Of a stretch of 61,676 nucleotides of DNA, positions 1-9,271 are shown one piece after another. The notes under the pieces are model-generated. The model had not been told where the DNA came from. It worked only from the letters and a program-made list of their open reading frames with translations, and ran no database searches. The DNA comes from Candidatus Omnitrophota bacterium (GTDB lineage: Bacteria; Omnitrophota; Gorgyraeia; Gygaellales; Profunditerraquicolaceae). The DNA lies in assembly GCA_026416665.1 (NCBI GenBank), contig JAOAET010000030.1:1-61676 (forward strand), in the 5' to 3' direction. The translations under genes were made by a program, and so were the position numbers. Position 1 is the stretch's first letter, and every line of letters begins with the position of its first letter.

Positions 1-179
1 GGAATTCCTTCAATGCGTAATTCCGGGTTGATATCTTTTCCGTCACAGGTATATTCATAAGGGATGTAAGAATTGTGTTGGAAAGAAGGCGAAGAAAGTT
101 TCAAGGTTTTTTCAGTTTGGGCAAAACAAAAAGAGATATTTACTATCCAAATAACAAAACTTACCCAAAATTTTTTCAT
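1..179 (-). CDS. YbhB/YbcL family (PEBP / Raf kinase inhibitor-like) exported protein, partial, runs off the window start
   Basis: Reverse strand translates MKKFWVSFVIWIVNISFCFAQTEKTLKLSSPSFQHNSYIPYEYTCDGKDINPELRIEGIP: signal peptide plus the PEBP-type YTCDGxDINPxL motif. Confidence 0.75.
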   Translation of the reverse strand, partial: MKKFWVSFVIWIVNISFCFAQTEKTLKLSSPSFQHNSYIPYEYTCDGKDINPELRIEGI

Positions 180-411
180 CAGTTTACTTTTATCGCTAGG
201 TTCTTCTTAAAATTATGGTAAAACAAACAGCAACAATTTTATTCTAATTCAGCAAGCAAGAAAGTCAAGTATAAATACCCGAGGAATAAACAGACACTTG
301 CTTTATTTTAAAAATGCGCTAACATATATATTAATAAATAATCTTGCGTTTTTACTCGTAGATTTAGTGATAAAATATAGTGTTAGGTTAAATGTTTAAT
401 TGGTGGTCAAA

Positions 412-1038
412 ATGTTTCTGAAAGATGAGAAACAGGTCAGACAAATGAGAAGAGTAAAAGGGTTTACGTTGGTAGAATTAATAGTAGTTGTTGCTATTAT
501 TGCTATTTTAGCGGCAGTGGTTACACCGAATGCCTTTCGAGCAATTGAAAAAGCGAAGATTAGTTCTACTATAGCGGATATTAAAGCAATACGTGCCGCT
601 GCTTATGATTTCTATACTGATACAGGAACACTACCCTGTACTAAAGCAGGAGGCTGGGGAGCTGACCCTGGTTTTGTGCGTCCTATTACTCCAAGCAACT
701 GTTGGCCAAATGAAGGAGGTTGTAATCAAGGATGCACCAATATTTCGGGATGGGATGGACCTTATTTAGAAAAATGGCCACAGTCAGGTCGTTGGTTGTT
801 AGGTGGAGGGGGAAAATATAATTGGAATCGCTGGCCTAACTTTATTGCGCCGGGCACAGCAGTAAGATGTTCTTTGGCTGGTATTGTGACATTAGAGGTT
901 TACGGAGCAATTTCCGTAAAGGCGTTACAAGAAATAGACAGAGTTTTAGATGATGGAAACCTTTCTTCTGGATATGTGTGGGTAGAAGGACCAATAAATA
1001 ATCCTTCCTACTTACAGTGTTTGGTAACCTGTCATTAA
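412..1038 (+). CDS. Type IV pilin / type II secretion pseudopilin-like protein (prepilin N-terminal methylation signal)
   Basis: GFTLVELIVVVAIIAILAAVVTPNAFRAIEKAK prepilin motif; start could be 412 or 445. Confidence 0.85.
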   Translation: MFLKDEKQVRQMRRVKGFTLVELIVVVAIIAILAAVVTPNAFRAIEKAKISSTIADIKAIRAAAYDFYTDTGTLPCTKAGGWGADPGFVRPITPSNCWPNEGGCNQGCTNISGWDGPYLEKWPQSGRWLLGGGGKYNWNRWPNFIAPGTAVRCSLAGIVTLEVYGAISVKALQEIDRVLDDGNLSSGYVWVEGPINNPSYLQCLVTCH

Positions 1039-1205
1039 TCTTACTGTTAAGTAAAGACAACCATAAACATTATTTCTTCGCTATAATTTAAAGTAGTTGG
1101 TTTTTTAAATTATTACTAACTGTCGCGTTGTTTACTGTTAAAAAATTCTTTTGATTCCTCTGCTATTTAATAAATATATTCAGAATCGAACTTAAGTTAT
1201 ATCAC

Positions 1206-1270
1206 AGGCTATATTCTATCTGTTGATTAGGTATATACAGCTGTTTAATAGGATATAGCCTTGTTTATTT
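1206..1270 (+). terminator. Putative rho-independent terminator / large hairpin after the pilin gene
   Basis: AGGCTATATTCTAT (1206-1219) pairs with ATAGGATATAGCCT (1248-1261), 14 bp with one G-U, followed by TGTTTATTT. Confidence 0.45.
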
Positions 1271-1357
1271 AAATTTAAAAGCAACCACACCATTACCTTC
1301 AGGATGCTATCTATATATTTTTGATAATGTAAGATATCTTTCGCACTTTTTGCTTAC

Positions 1358-1386
1358 TTGCCAAATGAATTTTATTGACGTATAAT
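1358..1386 (+). promoter_or_regulatory. Putative sigma70 promoter for the glucan phosphorylase gene
   Basis: TTGCCA - 17 nt - TATAAT. Confidence 0.5.
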
Positions 1387-1424
1387 AACTCGGCAAAGAA
1401 GAAAAATACCAAGAAAGGATTTAT

Positions 1425-3434
1425 ATGGTAGAAAATAATTTGGTAAAAGAGTTTGTTTCTCTGGTTGCTGTAGAGGATTTTGAACAGCGTTATGCTAAAG
1501 ATATATACGAAGATAAATTTTTTGGTATGCCTCTTGCTCCGATTGTTTCCTGTGAAAAAAAATTAAGGGAGAAACAATCTCAGTCGGTTGCTTATTTTTC
1601 TATGGAGTATGGTTTGGCTACCAGTTTCTATAATTGTTTTCAATCAAGTCAACCAATTGATCCCAAAAATTATAATGAAGAGCAGGAAGTATTTTCTAAC
1701 TATCCCTTGGCAGATTACTTTTTTACTTTTAAATTAAATACCTTAATAGATCTACCAATCTATAGTGGGGGACTAGGAGTATTAGCAGGGGACACTATCA
1801 AGACAATGGCAGATTACGCTATGCCGGCAGTTGCAGTTGGTGTTTTATGGAACTCAGGATATTTTCGCCAAAGGTTCTGGTATAAACATGGTCAGTTACC
1901 TGCGAAAACCTATTGGGAGCCCGCCAGTTATCCGGGACTTGTTCCCCTGAAAAATAAAATTAAACTTCTCTTACGTAATCAGCAACTTTGGTTGCGGATT
2001 TGGAAATATTATGTTTATAGCTATCGTGGTGATTATTGTTTACCTCTTATTCTTTTAGATGCAAATATCCCAGAAAATAGTGAAAGAGATAGGAGGTTAA
2101 CAGATCAGCTTTATCGTAGTGATGACGCCAGAATTAAAATAATGCAGCGAGTAATTTTAGGTATGGGTGGGGTGATGGCTTTAAAAGAGATGGGCTATTC
2201 AGTAAGCCGTTATCATATGAACGAAGGCCACGCGGTATTTTCTTTTATTGAAGCAGCAAGAGGGTTGTCTCAACAACAAATAGAAGCGCTTACCAACCAG
2301 TTTGTGTATACCTGCCATACCCCTGTAGAGGCAGGACATGACCGATTCCATTCTGAGGAACTAAAAGCTGTTCTTTTAGATGAGGATTTTTCTTTGTGTG
2401 AGAGATATGGTTTGGAAAAGCCGGCAGTTATTAATCTCACCTTGTTAGCAATGAATGTGTCTTCTTCTGTTAATGCTGTTTCTAAAAAACACGGAGAGGT
2501 TATGCATCTACAATTTCCTCAATATAAAGATAAAATTAAATATATTACTAATGGAGTGCATAGCCATACGTGGATGTCCCCAGCATTCCAGCAACTACTT
2601 AATAAATACAAGGATGTACTTGGTGATTTTCAGACAAATCCTATGGGTCTTGAGCAAATCAAGCACCTTGCTGCCAATGTTGAATTTCGTCAGCAACTTT
2701 GGCAGGCACATCAGGAGAATAAAAGATATCTTTGTCAGTTACTGTCGAAATGGAAGTTTGATGTCAATGTTTTTACTATTTGTTGGGCAAGACGCTTTGC
2801 TGCCTATAAACGGCCGAGTCTGCTGATGCAAGATGTGCGTCGATTAGTTGCTATTTCAAAAAAGATAGGTCCTCTTCAGATTATTATCGCAGGAAAGGCT
2901 CATCCAAAAGATAGAGCGGGTTTTAGTTTCATTAATCATATGATGGATAAAATAGATGGTCTTACTGAAAATTACGATACCTTGAAAATTGTAATGCCAG
3001 AGAATTATGAAATAGGACTTGCACGGATTCTTACTTCCAGTGTAGATTTATGGTTAAATAATCCTTTGCCACCTTTTGAGGCATCTGGTACAAGCGGAAT
3101 GAAAGCAGTTCTAAATGGAGTTGTTCAGTTAAGTACCCTTGATGGTTGGATGGTTGAGGCACAAGATAAAAATATCGGTAAAACTTTTGGATATACCAAT
3201 CCACCTGGAAGTATTGGTGATGAAAGGGAACTTCATATGTCTGACGACGCCAAGCAGTTGTATATTGCGTTAGAAGAAATGGCACAGATGTATTATGCAG
3301 CTAATCTAGGTGGGCAAGTTAATTATAACTCCCAGTGGTTAGATTTAATGATAAATTGTCTTATTGCTGCAGGCTACTTTAATACCTATCGTATGTTGGA
3401 TCAATATAAACAACAAATCTACAGAATATTATAG
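1425..3434 (+). CDS. glgP: Alpha-glucan / glycogen phosphorylase family protein
   Basis: Motifs YHMNEGHAVF, NGVHSHTWMSP, ASGTSGMKAVLNGVVQLSTLDGWMVE typical of GT35 alpha-glucan phosphorylases. Confidence 0.88.
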   Translation: MVENNLVKEFVSLVAVEDFEQRYAKDIYEDKFFGMPLAPIVSCEKKLREKQSQSVAYFSMEYGLATSFYNCFQSSQPIDPKNYNEEQEVFSNYPLADYFFTFKLNTLIDLPIYSGGLGVLAGDTIKTMADYAMPAVAVGVLWNSGYFRQRFWYKHGQLPAKTYWEPASYPGLVPLKNKIKLLLRNQQLWLRIWKYYVYSYRGDYCLPLILLDANIPENSERDRRLTDQLYRSDDARIKIMQRVILGMGGVMALKEMGYSVSRYHMNEGHAVFSFIEAARGLSQQQIEALTNQFVYTCHTPVEAGHDRFHSEELKAVLLDEDFSLCERYGLEKPAVINLTLLAMNVSSSVNAVSKKHGEVMHLQFPQYKDKIKYITNGVHSHTWMSPAFQQLLNKYKDVLGDFQTNPMGLEQIKHLAANVEFRQQLWQAHQENKRYLCQLLSKWKFDVNVFTICWARRFAAYKRPSLLMQDVRRLVAISKKIGPLQIIIAGKAHPKDRAGFSFINHMMDKIDGLTENYDTLKIVMPENYEIGLARILTSSVDLWLNNPLPPFEASGTSGMKAVLNGVVQLSTLDGWMVEAQDKNIGKTFGYTNPPGSIGDERELHMSDDAKQLYIALEEMAQMYYAANLGGQVNYNSQWLDLMINCLIAAGYFNTYRMLDQYKQQIYRIL

Positions 3435-3510
3435 TAGATAAGATAAATGTATTTTAGAGTGCCTAGTAAGGTAGCCATTTCAAGCTGGTAAATAATTAAA
3501 GGAGAAAGAA

Positions 3511-3765
3511 ATGAAAAAGACAATTTTAATTATGCTAGTAAAGACTCGACGTACTTCTGCAGTAAAAGTTCAACGTCTTTTGACCTCTTATGGTTGTATG
3601 ATTAAGACACGTTTAGGCATTCATGACGGAGTTTTAGATAAATGTTCTGACGTGGGTTTAATTATCCTGGAATTGGTCGGTGAAGACGATAAGGTAAAGG
3701 AGCTTGCCAATAAGTTAAAGGTAGTAAAAGGTGTTAAGGTGAAACTTGTGGATATATCCCTGTGA
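3511..3765 (+). CDS. Small ACT/ferredoxin-like fold protein resembling the TM1266 iron-only hydrogenase system regulator family
   Basis: 84 aa; LVKTRRTSAVKVQRLLTSYGCMIKTRLGIHDGVLDKCSDVGLIILELVG pattern; good SD (aaaggagaa). Confidence 0.55.
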   Translation: MKKTILIMLVKTRRTSAVKVQRLLTSYGCMIKTRLGIHDGVLDKCSDVGLIILELVGEDDKVKELANKLKVVKGVKVKLVDISL

Positions 3766-4391
3766 GTGCAAATAAGGAATCTTTCCTTAAAAAAGAGATT
3801 ATTGCTACTGCAAGAGAGCTAGCAAGCCGACAGCTTATTGTGGCTAAGGCAGGGAATCTAAGTGCTCGTATAAATAAGGAAGAGATACTTATCACTGCTA
3901 CGGGGGTTCCTCTGGCTAGATTAAAGCCAGCTGATATTTTAAAAGTCAATCTCCTTACTGGTCTATGTGAGATATCAACCAATAAGAAACCAAGTTCTGA
4001 ATTAACTGCACATTGCGCAATTTATAACAAATTTCCCTATAAGGTAATTATTCACTGCCACCCGCCATTAACTAATGCATACTTTAGTATAATGCACAAA
4101 TTAATTACTCTAACCTATGAAACACGTTTTTACTTGAAAGAATTGCCAGTGATTGAGCAGGAAAGTTTAACTGTGAAAAATACTGATGAACTTGTTAATG
4201 CTTTTTTAAAGAATAATATTGTAGTTGTCCGCCATCACGGTGTATTTTGTGCAGCAGATAGTTTCTCCGAAGCACTACAGCCGATTTTAATTTTAGAAGA
4301 AGCAGTAAAGATTATAGCGATTGCTCGGATTTTTAAACGCAAAAAACTGGATATTATAGACGAAAAAATAAAAGAGATTCTACTAAAGTAA
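3762..4391 (+). CDS. Class II aldolase/adducin family protein (fuculose-phosphate aldolase-like)
   Basis: AKAGNLSARIN, SSELTAHCAIY, VIIHCHPP, VRHHGVF motifs. Confidence 0.85.
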   Translation: MSANKESFLKKEIIATARELASRQLIVAKAGNLSARINKEEILITATGVPLARLKPADILKVNLLTGLCEISTNKKPSSELTAHCAIYNKFPYKVIIHCHPPLTNAYFSIMHKLITLTYETRFYLKELPVIEQESLTVKNTDELVNAFLKNNIVVVRHHGVFCAADSFSEALQPILILEEAVKIIAIARIFKRKKLDIIDEKIKEILLK

Positions 4392-4425
4392 CTGGCGCCT
4401 GTTTTTCGGAAATATTTTTAGACAA

Positions 4426-5451
4426 ATGAAGGCTTATATTAAAAATCTTAGCTTAGAAAAACTGCAACAAAAGCTTATTGAGTGGAATGAAAAAAAATTT
4501 CATGCCAAACAAATATTAAAATGGCTTTATAAAAAAAATGTCTCCTCTTTCTTTGAGATGACAGATATTTCTTCCTCCTTGCGTAAGCGTCTTGATGAAT
4601 GTTATATAATTAATAGCCTTGAAGCTATAGAGGTTCAAAATTCCTTTGATGGGACAAAGAAAGTTTTGTGTAAAACAGTGGATGGACTATTTATTGAAGC
4701 GGTAGTTATACCTACAAAAAAACGTCTGACTTTTTGTATATCTAGTCAAGCAGGATGTAAGTTTGGGTGTTTTTTCTGTGCCAGTGCAACAAGGGGATTT
4801 CAACGTAATTTAAGTTGCGCTGAGATACTTGACCAATTAAGTATTTTGTATAGAGAAAGCGGAAGACCTACAAATGTAGTATTTATGGGGATAGGAGAAC
4901 CTTTAGATAATTATGATAATGTATTGGAAGCTATCCGAATGATTAATGCACCGTATGGATTTGGTTTGGGGGCGCGACATATTACTGTTTCTACTTGTGG
5001 AATTATCCCAGGGATTGAACGCTTAAAAGATGAAAATTTACAGATAGAGTTATCTGTTTCGCTTCATACTGCTGATGATAGGCTACGTAGCCGGTGGATG
5101 CCTATTAATAAAAGGTATCCTTTGCCACAATTAATGGAAACTTTGCGCAGATATCAGCAAAAGACCAATCGTCAGATAACTTTTGAGTACATCTTAGTAA
5201 AAGGAATGAATTGTAGTCAAGATGACGTAAAAAAATTAGGAAGGCTTTTTTCTGGTCTTGATGCTAAACTTAACTTGATTCCTGTTAATCCTACTGTGAA
5301 TAAGAATCTTAATGCTCCGAATAAGCTAGAAATACTATTATTTAAAGATGCTTTACTAAAACAGGGTATTCCAGTTACTTTGCGTAAGCCACGTGGTCAG
5401 GATATAGATGCAGCTTGTGGTCAGTTAAGGATGCGTTATGAGATTAGGTAA
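4426..5451 (+). CDS. rlmN: 23S rRNA (adenine(2503)-C(2))-methyltransferase RlmN
   Basis: Radical SAM CxxxCxxC in CISSQAGCKFGCFFCASATRGFQRNL, plus VVFMGIGEPLDNYDNV and ITVSTCGIIPGI. Confidence 0.95.
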   Translation: MKAYIKNLSLEKLQQKLIEWNEKKFHAKQILKWLYKKNVSSFFEMTDISSSLRKRLDECYIINSLEAIEVQNSFDGTKKVLCKTVDGLFIEAVVIPTKKRLTFCISSQAGCKFGCFFCASATRGFQRNLSCAEILDQLSILYRESGRPTNVVFMGIGEPLDNYDNVLEAIRMINAPYGFGLGARHITVSTCGIIPGIERLKDENLQIELSVSLHTADDRLRSRWMPINKRYPLPQLMETLRRYQQKTNRQITFEYILVKGMNCSQDDVKKLGRLFSGLDAKLNLIPVNPTVNKNLNAPNKLEILLFKDALLKQGIPVTLRKPRGQDIDAACGQLRMRYEIR

Positions 5452-6094
5452 AAGAGTATTCTTTGTTACAGCAGCAATTTCTCTTGTGGTATTTTCAGGT
5501 TGTTTGATAAATCCACAGGTAGTTAATTTAGATTCTCAAGGCACCACTATTGTGTGCTTTGGAGATAGCATAACTTATGGCTATGGAGTCACTTCTAATG
5601 AAAGTTATCCTGCACAATTAGAGAAGTGGGTTTCCTTACCAGTAATTAATGCTGGGTTAAGTGGAGAGACCACTTCTGATGCAATAAAACGCTTGGAGAC
5701 GGATATATTAACGCGCCATCCAGTGTTGGTAATTATTGAATTTGGAGGAAACGACCTTATTGCTAGGATACCAGTTGAAAAAACAACTGCTAATATGGAA
5801 GAAATGATAAAAAGAATTCAACAAGCAGGCGCAATGGTAGCTATTGCGGATTACAGCTCGCCTTTTATTTTGGACAAATATCATGAAGTTTTCCGCTCAT
5901 TGAGCAAGAAATATAAAACAATATTTATTCCCCGTTTAATGTCAGGTATAATTGATAATCCTTCTTTAAGAAGCGATTATATCCACCCTAACGCAAAAGG
6001 ATATCAGCTAATTGCTCATCGGGTTGCACGGGCCATAATCCCCTATCTTACTCGCAATGCCTTTTTACGAAAAAAGGCCAATAACAAATCATGA
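5438..6094 (+). CDS. SGNH/GDSL hydrolase (arylesterase/TesA-like), lipoprotein signal
   Basis: IVCFGDSITYGYGV block I, GGNDL, and DYIHPNAKGYQ block V; LVVFSGC lipobox. Confidence 0.88.
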   Translation: MRLGKRVFFVTAAISLVVFSGCLINPQVVNLDSQGTTIVCFGDSITYGYGVTSNESYPAQLEKWVSLPVINAGLSGETTSDAIKRLETDILTRHPVLVIIEFGGNDLIARIPVEKTTANMEEMIKRIQQAGAMVAIADYSSPFILDKYHEVFRSLSKKYKTIFIPRLMSGIIDNPSLRSDYIHPNAKGYQLIAHRVARAIIPYLTRNAFLRKKANNKS

Positions 6095-6236
6095 ATGAGG
6101 TATTATTCAACTATTTTTTTATTAGCAGAAGTCAGGGAGAAGCAAAATAGTGCTACAAGCAATTAAAAATGTTATAATAGTAATTTAAACAAGACAGTAA
6201 ACTTATTAAATTAATCGACAACAGGGAGGATGAGAA

Positions 6237-6782
6237 ATGAGAGAGGGATTTACTCTAATTGAATTAATTGTGGTTATTGCAATTATTGCCATTTTGGCAG
6301 CAGTGGTTGCACCAAATGCATTTAAAGCAGTAGAAAAGGCAAAGATTTCTAAAGCCTTAGCCGATTGGAATGCTTTCAAGAGTGCTTCAGCAGCATATTA
6401 TGCGGATACTGGACAGTGGCCAGGTAGGTGGAATCTCTGGACAAGGATTGGAGAAACTGGTTTAACAAATAATACTTTTTCTTTGGCAAATTGGGACGGA
6501 CCCTATTTAGAAAAAGAGAGTGCTCATCCTTGGGGTGGTATGTATTGGTTAAGCCGTAACGCTGATTACAATAATAATGGTATTCGAGACCTTGATGTTG
6601 AAATGGGTGAAGAATGTTGGGTGCCTTTAGGAGGAACAGTTAATGCATGGAGATGTTTTGTGCCTCAAAATACGGCAGAAAAAATGGACAGGCAACTTGA
6701 TGATGGAAATCTAACCACAGGAAATGTTCGTTATTTTAGTTTTATTGATTTCCGCCGGTTACTTATCTCTGATACAGAATAA
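6237..6782 (+). CDS. Type IV pilin / pseudopilin-like protein, paralogue of the 412-1038 gene
   Basis: GFTLIELIVVIAIIAILAAVVAPNAFKAVEKAKIS; shares DGPYLEK and LDDGNLTTGNV with the first pilin. Confidence 0.85.
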   Translation: MREGFTLIELIVVIAIIAILAAVVAPNAFKAVEKAKISKALADWNAFKSASAAYYADTGQWPGRWNLWTRIGETGLTNNTFSLANWDGPYLEKESAHPWGGMYWLSRNADYNNNGIRDLDVEMGEECWVPLGGTVNAWRCFVPQNTAEKMDRQLDDGNLTTGNVRYFSFIDFRRLLISDTE

Positions 6783-6883
6783 ACAAATTTTAAGGTAATT
6801 GCGATTTCAGTTATAATTCGCAAATTCACATTAACTAATATCCTACCCTAAAATCCTTTGAGAAAATATAAAATAATAATTTA

Positions 6884-6911
6884 TTGACAAGATAGGCTAA
6901 ACTTGGATAAT
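6884..6911 (+). promoter_or_regulatory. Putative sigma70 promoter of the DUF134/permease operon
   Basis: TTGACA (6884-6889) - 16 nt - GATAAT (6906-6911). Confidence 0.6.
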
Positions 6912-6912
6912 A

Positions 6913-6934
6913 ATTATGAACATATGTTCATAAT
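6913..6934 (+). promoter_or_regulatory. Perfect 22-bp palindrome, candidate operator overlapping the transcription start
   Basis: ATTATGAACATATGTTCATAAT, self-complementary over all 22 bp, directly downstream of the -10. Confidence 0.65.
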
Positions 6935-6939
6935 CTAAA

Positions 6940-7239
6940 ATGAGGCCAAAGAAGACACGTTGGGTAAGGTGTTTACCCAAAGAGCGATTTTTTAAACCAC
7001 GCTGCAAACCACTTAACAGTTTAGAATCCGTAAGAATAACGTTAGACGAATTTGAGGCAATACGACTTGCGTGTTTGAAGGGGTTAAAGCAGGTTAAGGC
7101 AGCAGCTCGAATGAAAATATCCCGTCCAACTTTTTCTCGTATTCTAACCTCAGCACAAAAAAAACTTGCTGATGCACTGGTTAATATCAAAGCTATACAA
7201 ATTGAAGGTGGATGTTGTCAATTAATAAAAAGGAAATAA
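6940..7239 (+). CDS. DUF134 family putative HTH DNA-binding protein
   Basis: MRPKKTRWVRCLP...F.P......VRITLDEFEAIRLACLKGLKQVKAAARMKISRPTFSRILTSAQKKLADALV. Confidence 0.85.
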   Translation: MRPKKTRWVRCLPKERFFKPRCKPLNSLESVRITLDEFEAIRLACLKGLKQVKAAARMKISRPTFSRILTSAQKKLADALVNIKAIQIEGGCCQLIKRK

Positions 7240-7241
7240 AA

Positions 7242-8414
7242 ATGAAAGAAGGAAAGAAAATTTTCTATCTTATAGCGGTTTTTTTAGCTTGTTTTTATTT
7301 GCCAATTGAAAATCGCCGTTTTATAACTGCTATCTACGAAGCACTTGCCTTAGTAAAATGGTATGCTCAAGAGCATGTCTTGTTATGTCTTCTGCCAGCA
7401 TTTTTTATTGCTGCCGCTATATCAGTTTTTATTAGACAAGAATCAGTGATGAAATACTTTGGAGCAGGGGCAAACAAACTTGTTTCTTATAGTGTTGCTG
7501 CTGTCTCTGGAACAATTTTAGCGGTTTGTTCTTGCACGGTTTTACCAATTTTTTCAGGTATTTATAAGCGGGGTGCAGGATTGGGCCCGGCTACGACATT
7601 TCTTTATTCGGGGCCAGCAATTAATATTTTAGCAATAATTCTTACCTGGCGTATCCTTGGTTGGCAACTTGGGTTAGCACGGGCTGTAGGCGCGATTATC
7701 TTCAGTATAATCATTGGTTTATTAATGCATTTTATCTTTTATAAGGAAGAATGCAAGCGAAAGCAAGAGTCAGGTTTTAACATAGAAGGAAACAAAGAAT
7801 CACGACCTCTGTGGCAGACGATTCTTTATTTTTTGGCTTTGCTGGGGGTTTTTATATTTGCTAATTGGAGTAATGCGTCTGCACAAAGTCAAGGTTGGTG
7901 GTTTTTTATCTTTAAATACAAATGGCGATTAACAATTTTATCTTTGTTGCTACTTATTTTGATGCTGGTTAGTTGGTTCAAAAAAGAAGAACTAAAAAAT
8001 TGGGGTAAGGCAAGCCTTGAATTTGCTTTTCAGATTACACCTCTTTTATTTTTAGGAGTGTTTATTTCAGGATTCTTGTTAGGAAGACCAGGCTATGACG
8101 GAATAATCCCTTCAAGTTTTATTAAGACGCTTGTGGGAGGTAACTCTTTAAAAGCAAATTTCTTCTCTTCTTTTGTAGCAGCTTTTATGTATTTTGCTAC
8201 CTTGACAGAGGTTCCTATTTTACAAGGGTTACTTGGTGCAGGTATGGGTAAAGGTCCGGCACTTGCGCTTCTTCTGGCTGGTCCGGCATTGAGTCTTCCT
8301 AGTATGTTAGTTATACGAACTGTTCTTGGCACTAAAAAAACAGTTGTGTATGTAATGTTGGTGGTAGTAATGTCCACCATTTTAGGTATGTTATTTGGCT
8401 GGTTAGTAAAATAA
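7242..8414 (+). CDS. Permease of the DUF318/ArsP family
   Basis: Multi-TM protein with CSCTVLPIFSGIYKRGAGLGPATTFLYSGPAINILAI and LTEVPILQGLLGAGMGKGPALALLLAGPALSLPS. Confidence 0.85.
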   Translation: MKEGKKIFYLIAVFLACFYLPIENRRFITAIYEALALVKWYAQEHVLLCLLPAFFIAAAISVFIRQESVMKYFGAGANKLVSYSVAAVSGTILAVCSCTVLPIFSGIYKRGAGLGPATTFLYSGPAINILAIILTWRILGWQLGLARAVGAIIFSIIIGLLMHFIFYKEECKRKQESGFNIEGNKESRPLWQTILYFLALLGVFIFANWSNASAQSQGWWFFIFKYKWRLTILSLLLLILMLVSWFKKEELKNWGKASLEFAFQITPLLFLGVFISGFLLGRPGYDGIIPSSFIKTLVGGNSLKANFFSSFVAAFMYFATLTEVPILQGLLGAGMGKGPALALLLAGPALSLPSMLVIRTVLGTKKTVVYVMLVVVMSTILGMLFGWLVK

Positions 8415-8427
8415 AAAGGAGTAAAAG

Positions 8428-8670
8428 ATGAAAATTGAAATTTTAGGTATGGGCTGTTTCAAATGCAACCAATTACTTGAAAATACAGAAGCAGCAGTAA
8501 AACAGTTAAACATTCAAGCGGAGATAGTCAAGGTTACAGATATTAATAAGATTTCCGATTACGCAGTTATGTTGACCCCTGCTTTAGTAATAGAAGGAAA
8601 AGTAGTCTCAGCAGGTAAGGTTTTAACAAAAGATGAAATAAAAGAAATTCTTTTGAAAATGAGGCAATAG
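8428..8670 (+). CDS. Small thioredoxin-like protein (redox-active disulfide protein 2 type)
   Basis: MKIEILGMGCFKCNQL CxxC motif, TPALVIEGKVVSAGKVL. Confidence 0.85.
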   Translation: MKIEILGMGCFKCNQLLENTEAAVKQLNIQAEIVKVTDINKISDYAVMLTPALVIEGKVVSAGKVLTKDEIKEILLKMRQ

Positions 8671-9098
8671 ATTAAAAAATTAAGTGTTTATCTTAACAGG
8701 TAGGAATACTCATTTTTTCTGTTCAGATTCTTCTAATGTTGGGAACCGCCAAATAAGGTTGCTTGAGTTATTGCTTGCAGTAGGGTAAAGATTTGTTGTT
8801 TAGCAAGAATAGTTACGCATATTGATAAATGATAGAGGCAGTAAAAAATTTTTGCAATAGGTGGCTATTATTTAGTTAAGTGTATTACAGAAATTCCTAA
8901 ACATGAGGAATTTTATCAATTACTTTAGTGTAAAGAAGTTAGGTTTTGAGAAAGGGAAAAACATCTTTTACTAATAAAACAATCAGACAGACATTAAAGA
9001 AGATTTCGTTAAGCTATACAAAAATACTCTCCTGTGTTAAATGCAAATTTTATTGAGTATTTTTTTTCTGTAATTAGGCAAAGCTCTTCAAAAGAAAG

Positions 9099-9181
9099 TG
9101 CCGAGGGAGGGAGTTGAACCCTCATGGGTGTAACCCCACCAGTTTTTGAGACTGGCGTGTCTGCCATTCCACCACCTCGGC
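9099..9181 (-). tRNA. tRNA-Leu (anticodon CAA)
   Basis: Reverse strand GCCGAGGTGGTGGAATGGCAGACACGCCAGTCTCAAAAACTGGTGGGG...GGTTCAACTCCCTCCCTCGGCA; anticodon loop CTCAAAA, long variable arm, 7-bp acceptor. Confidence 0.93.
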
Positions 9182-9271
9182 GTAGTTTCTTCAATATTAC
9201 TATTTAAAATCTTATTTGTCAATTTAAGAAATACAGGTTATAATATTCTTCCTTAAAAAGAAGGAGGGTTT

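Noticed and set aside
842-1060. 72-aa minus-strand ORF opposite the first pilin
   Set aside because: Antisense to a clear pilin gene, no family features.
9009-9194. 61-aa minus-strand ORF (MKKLRRGGGMADTPVSKTGGVTPMRVQLPPSAL...)
   Set aside because: It is the tRNA-Leu gene read as protein; the classic MADTPVSKTGG... spurious tRNA ORF.
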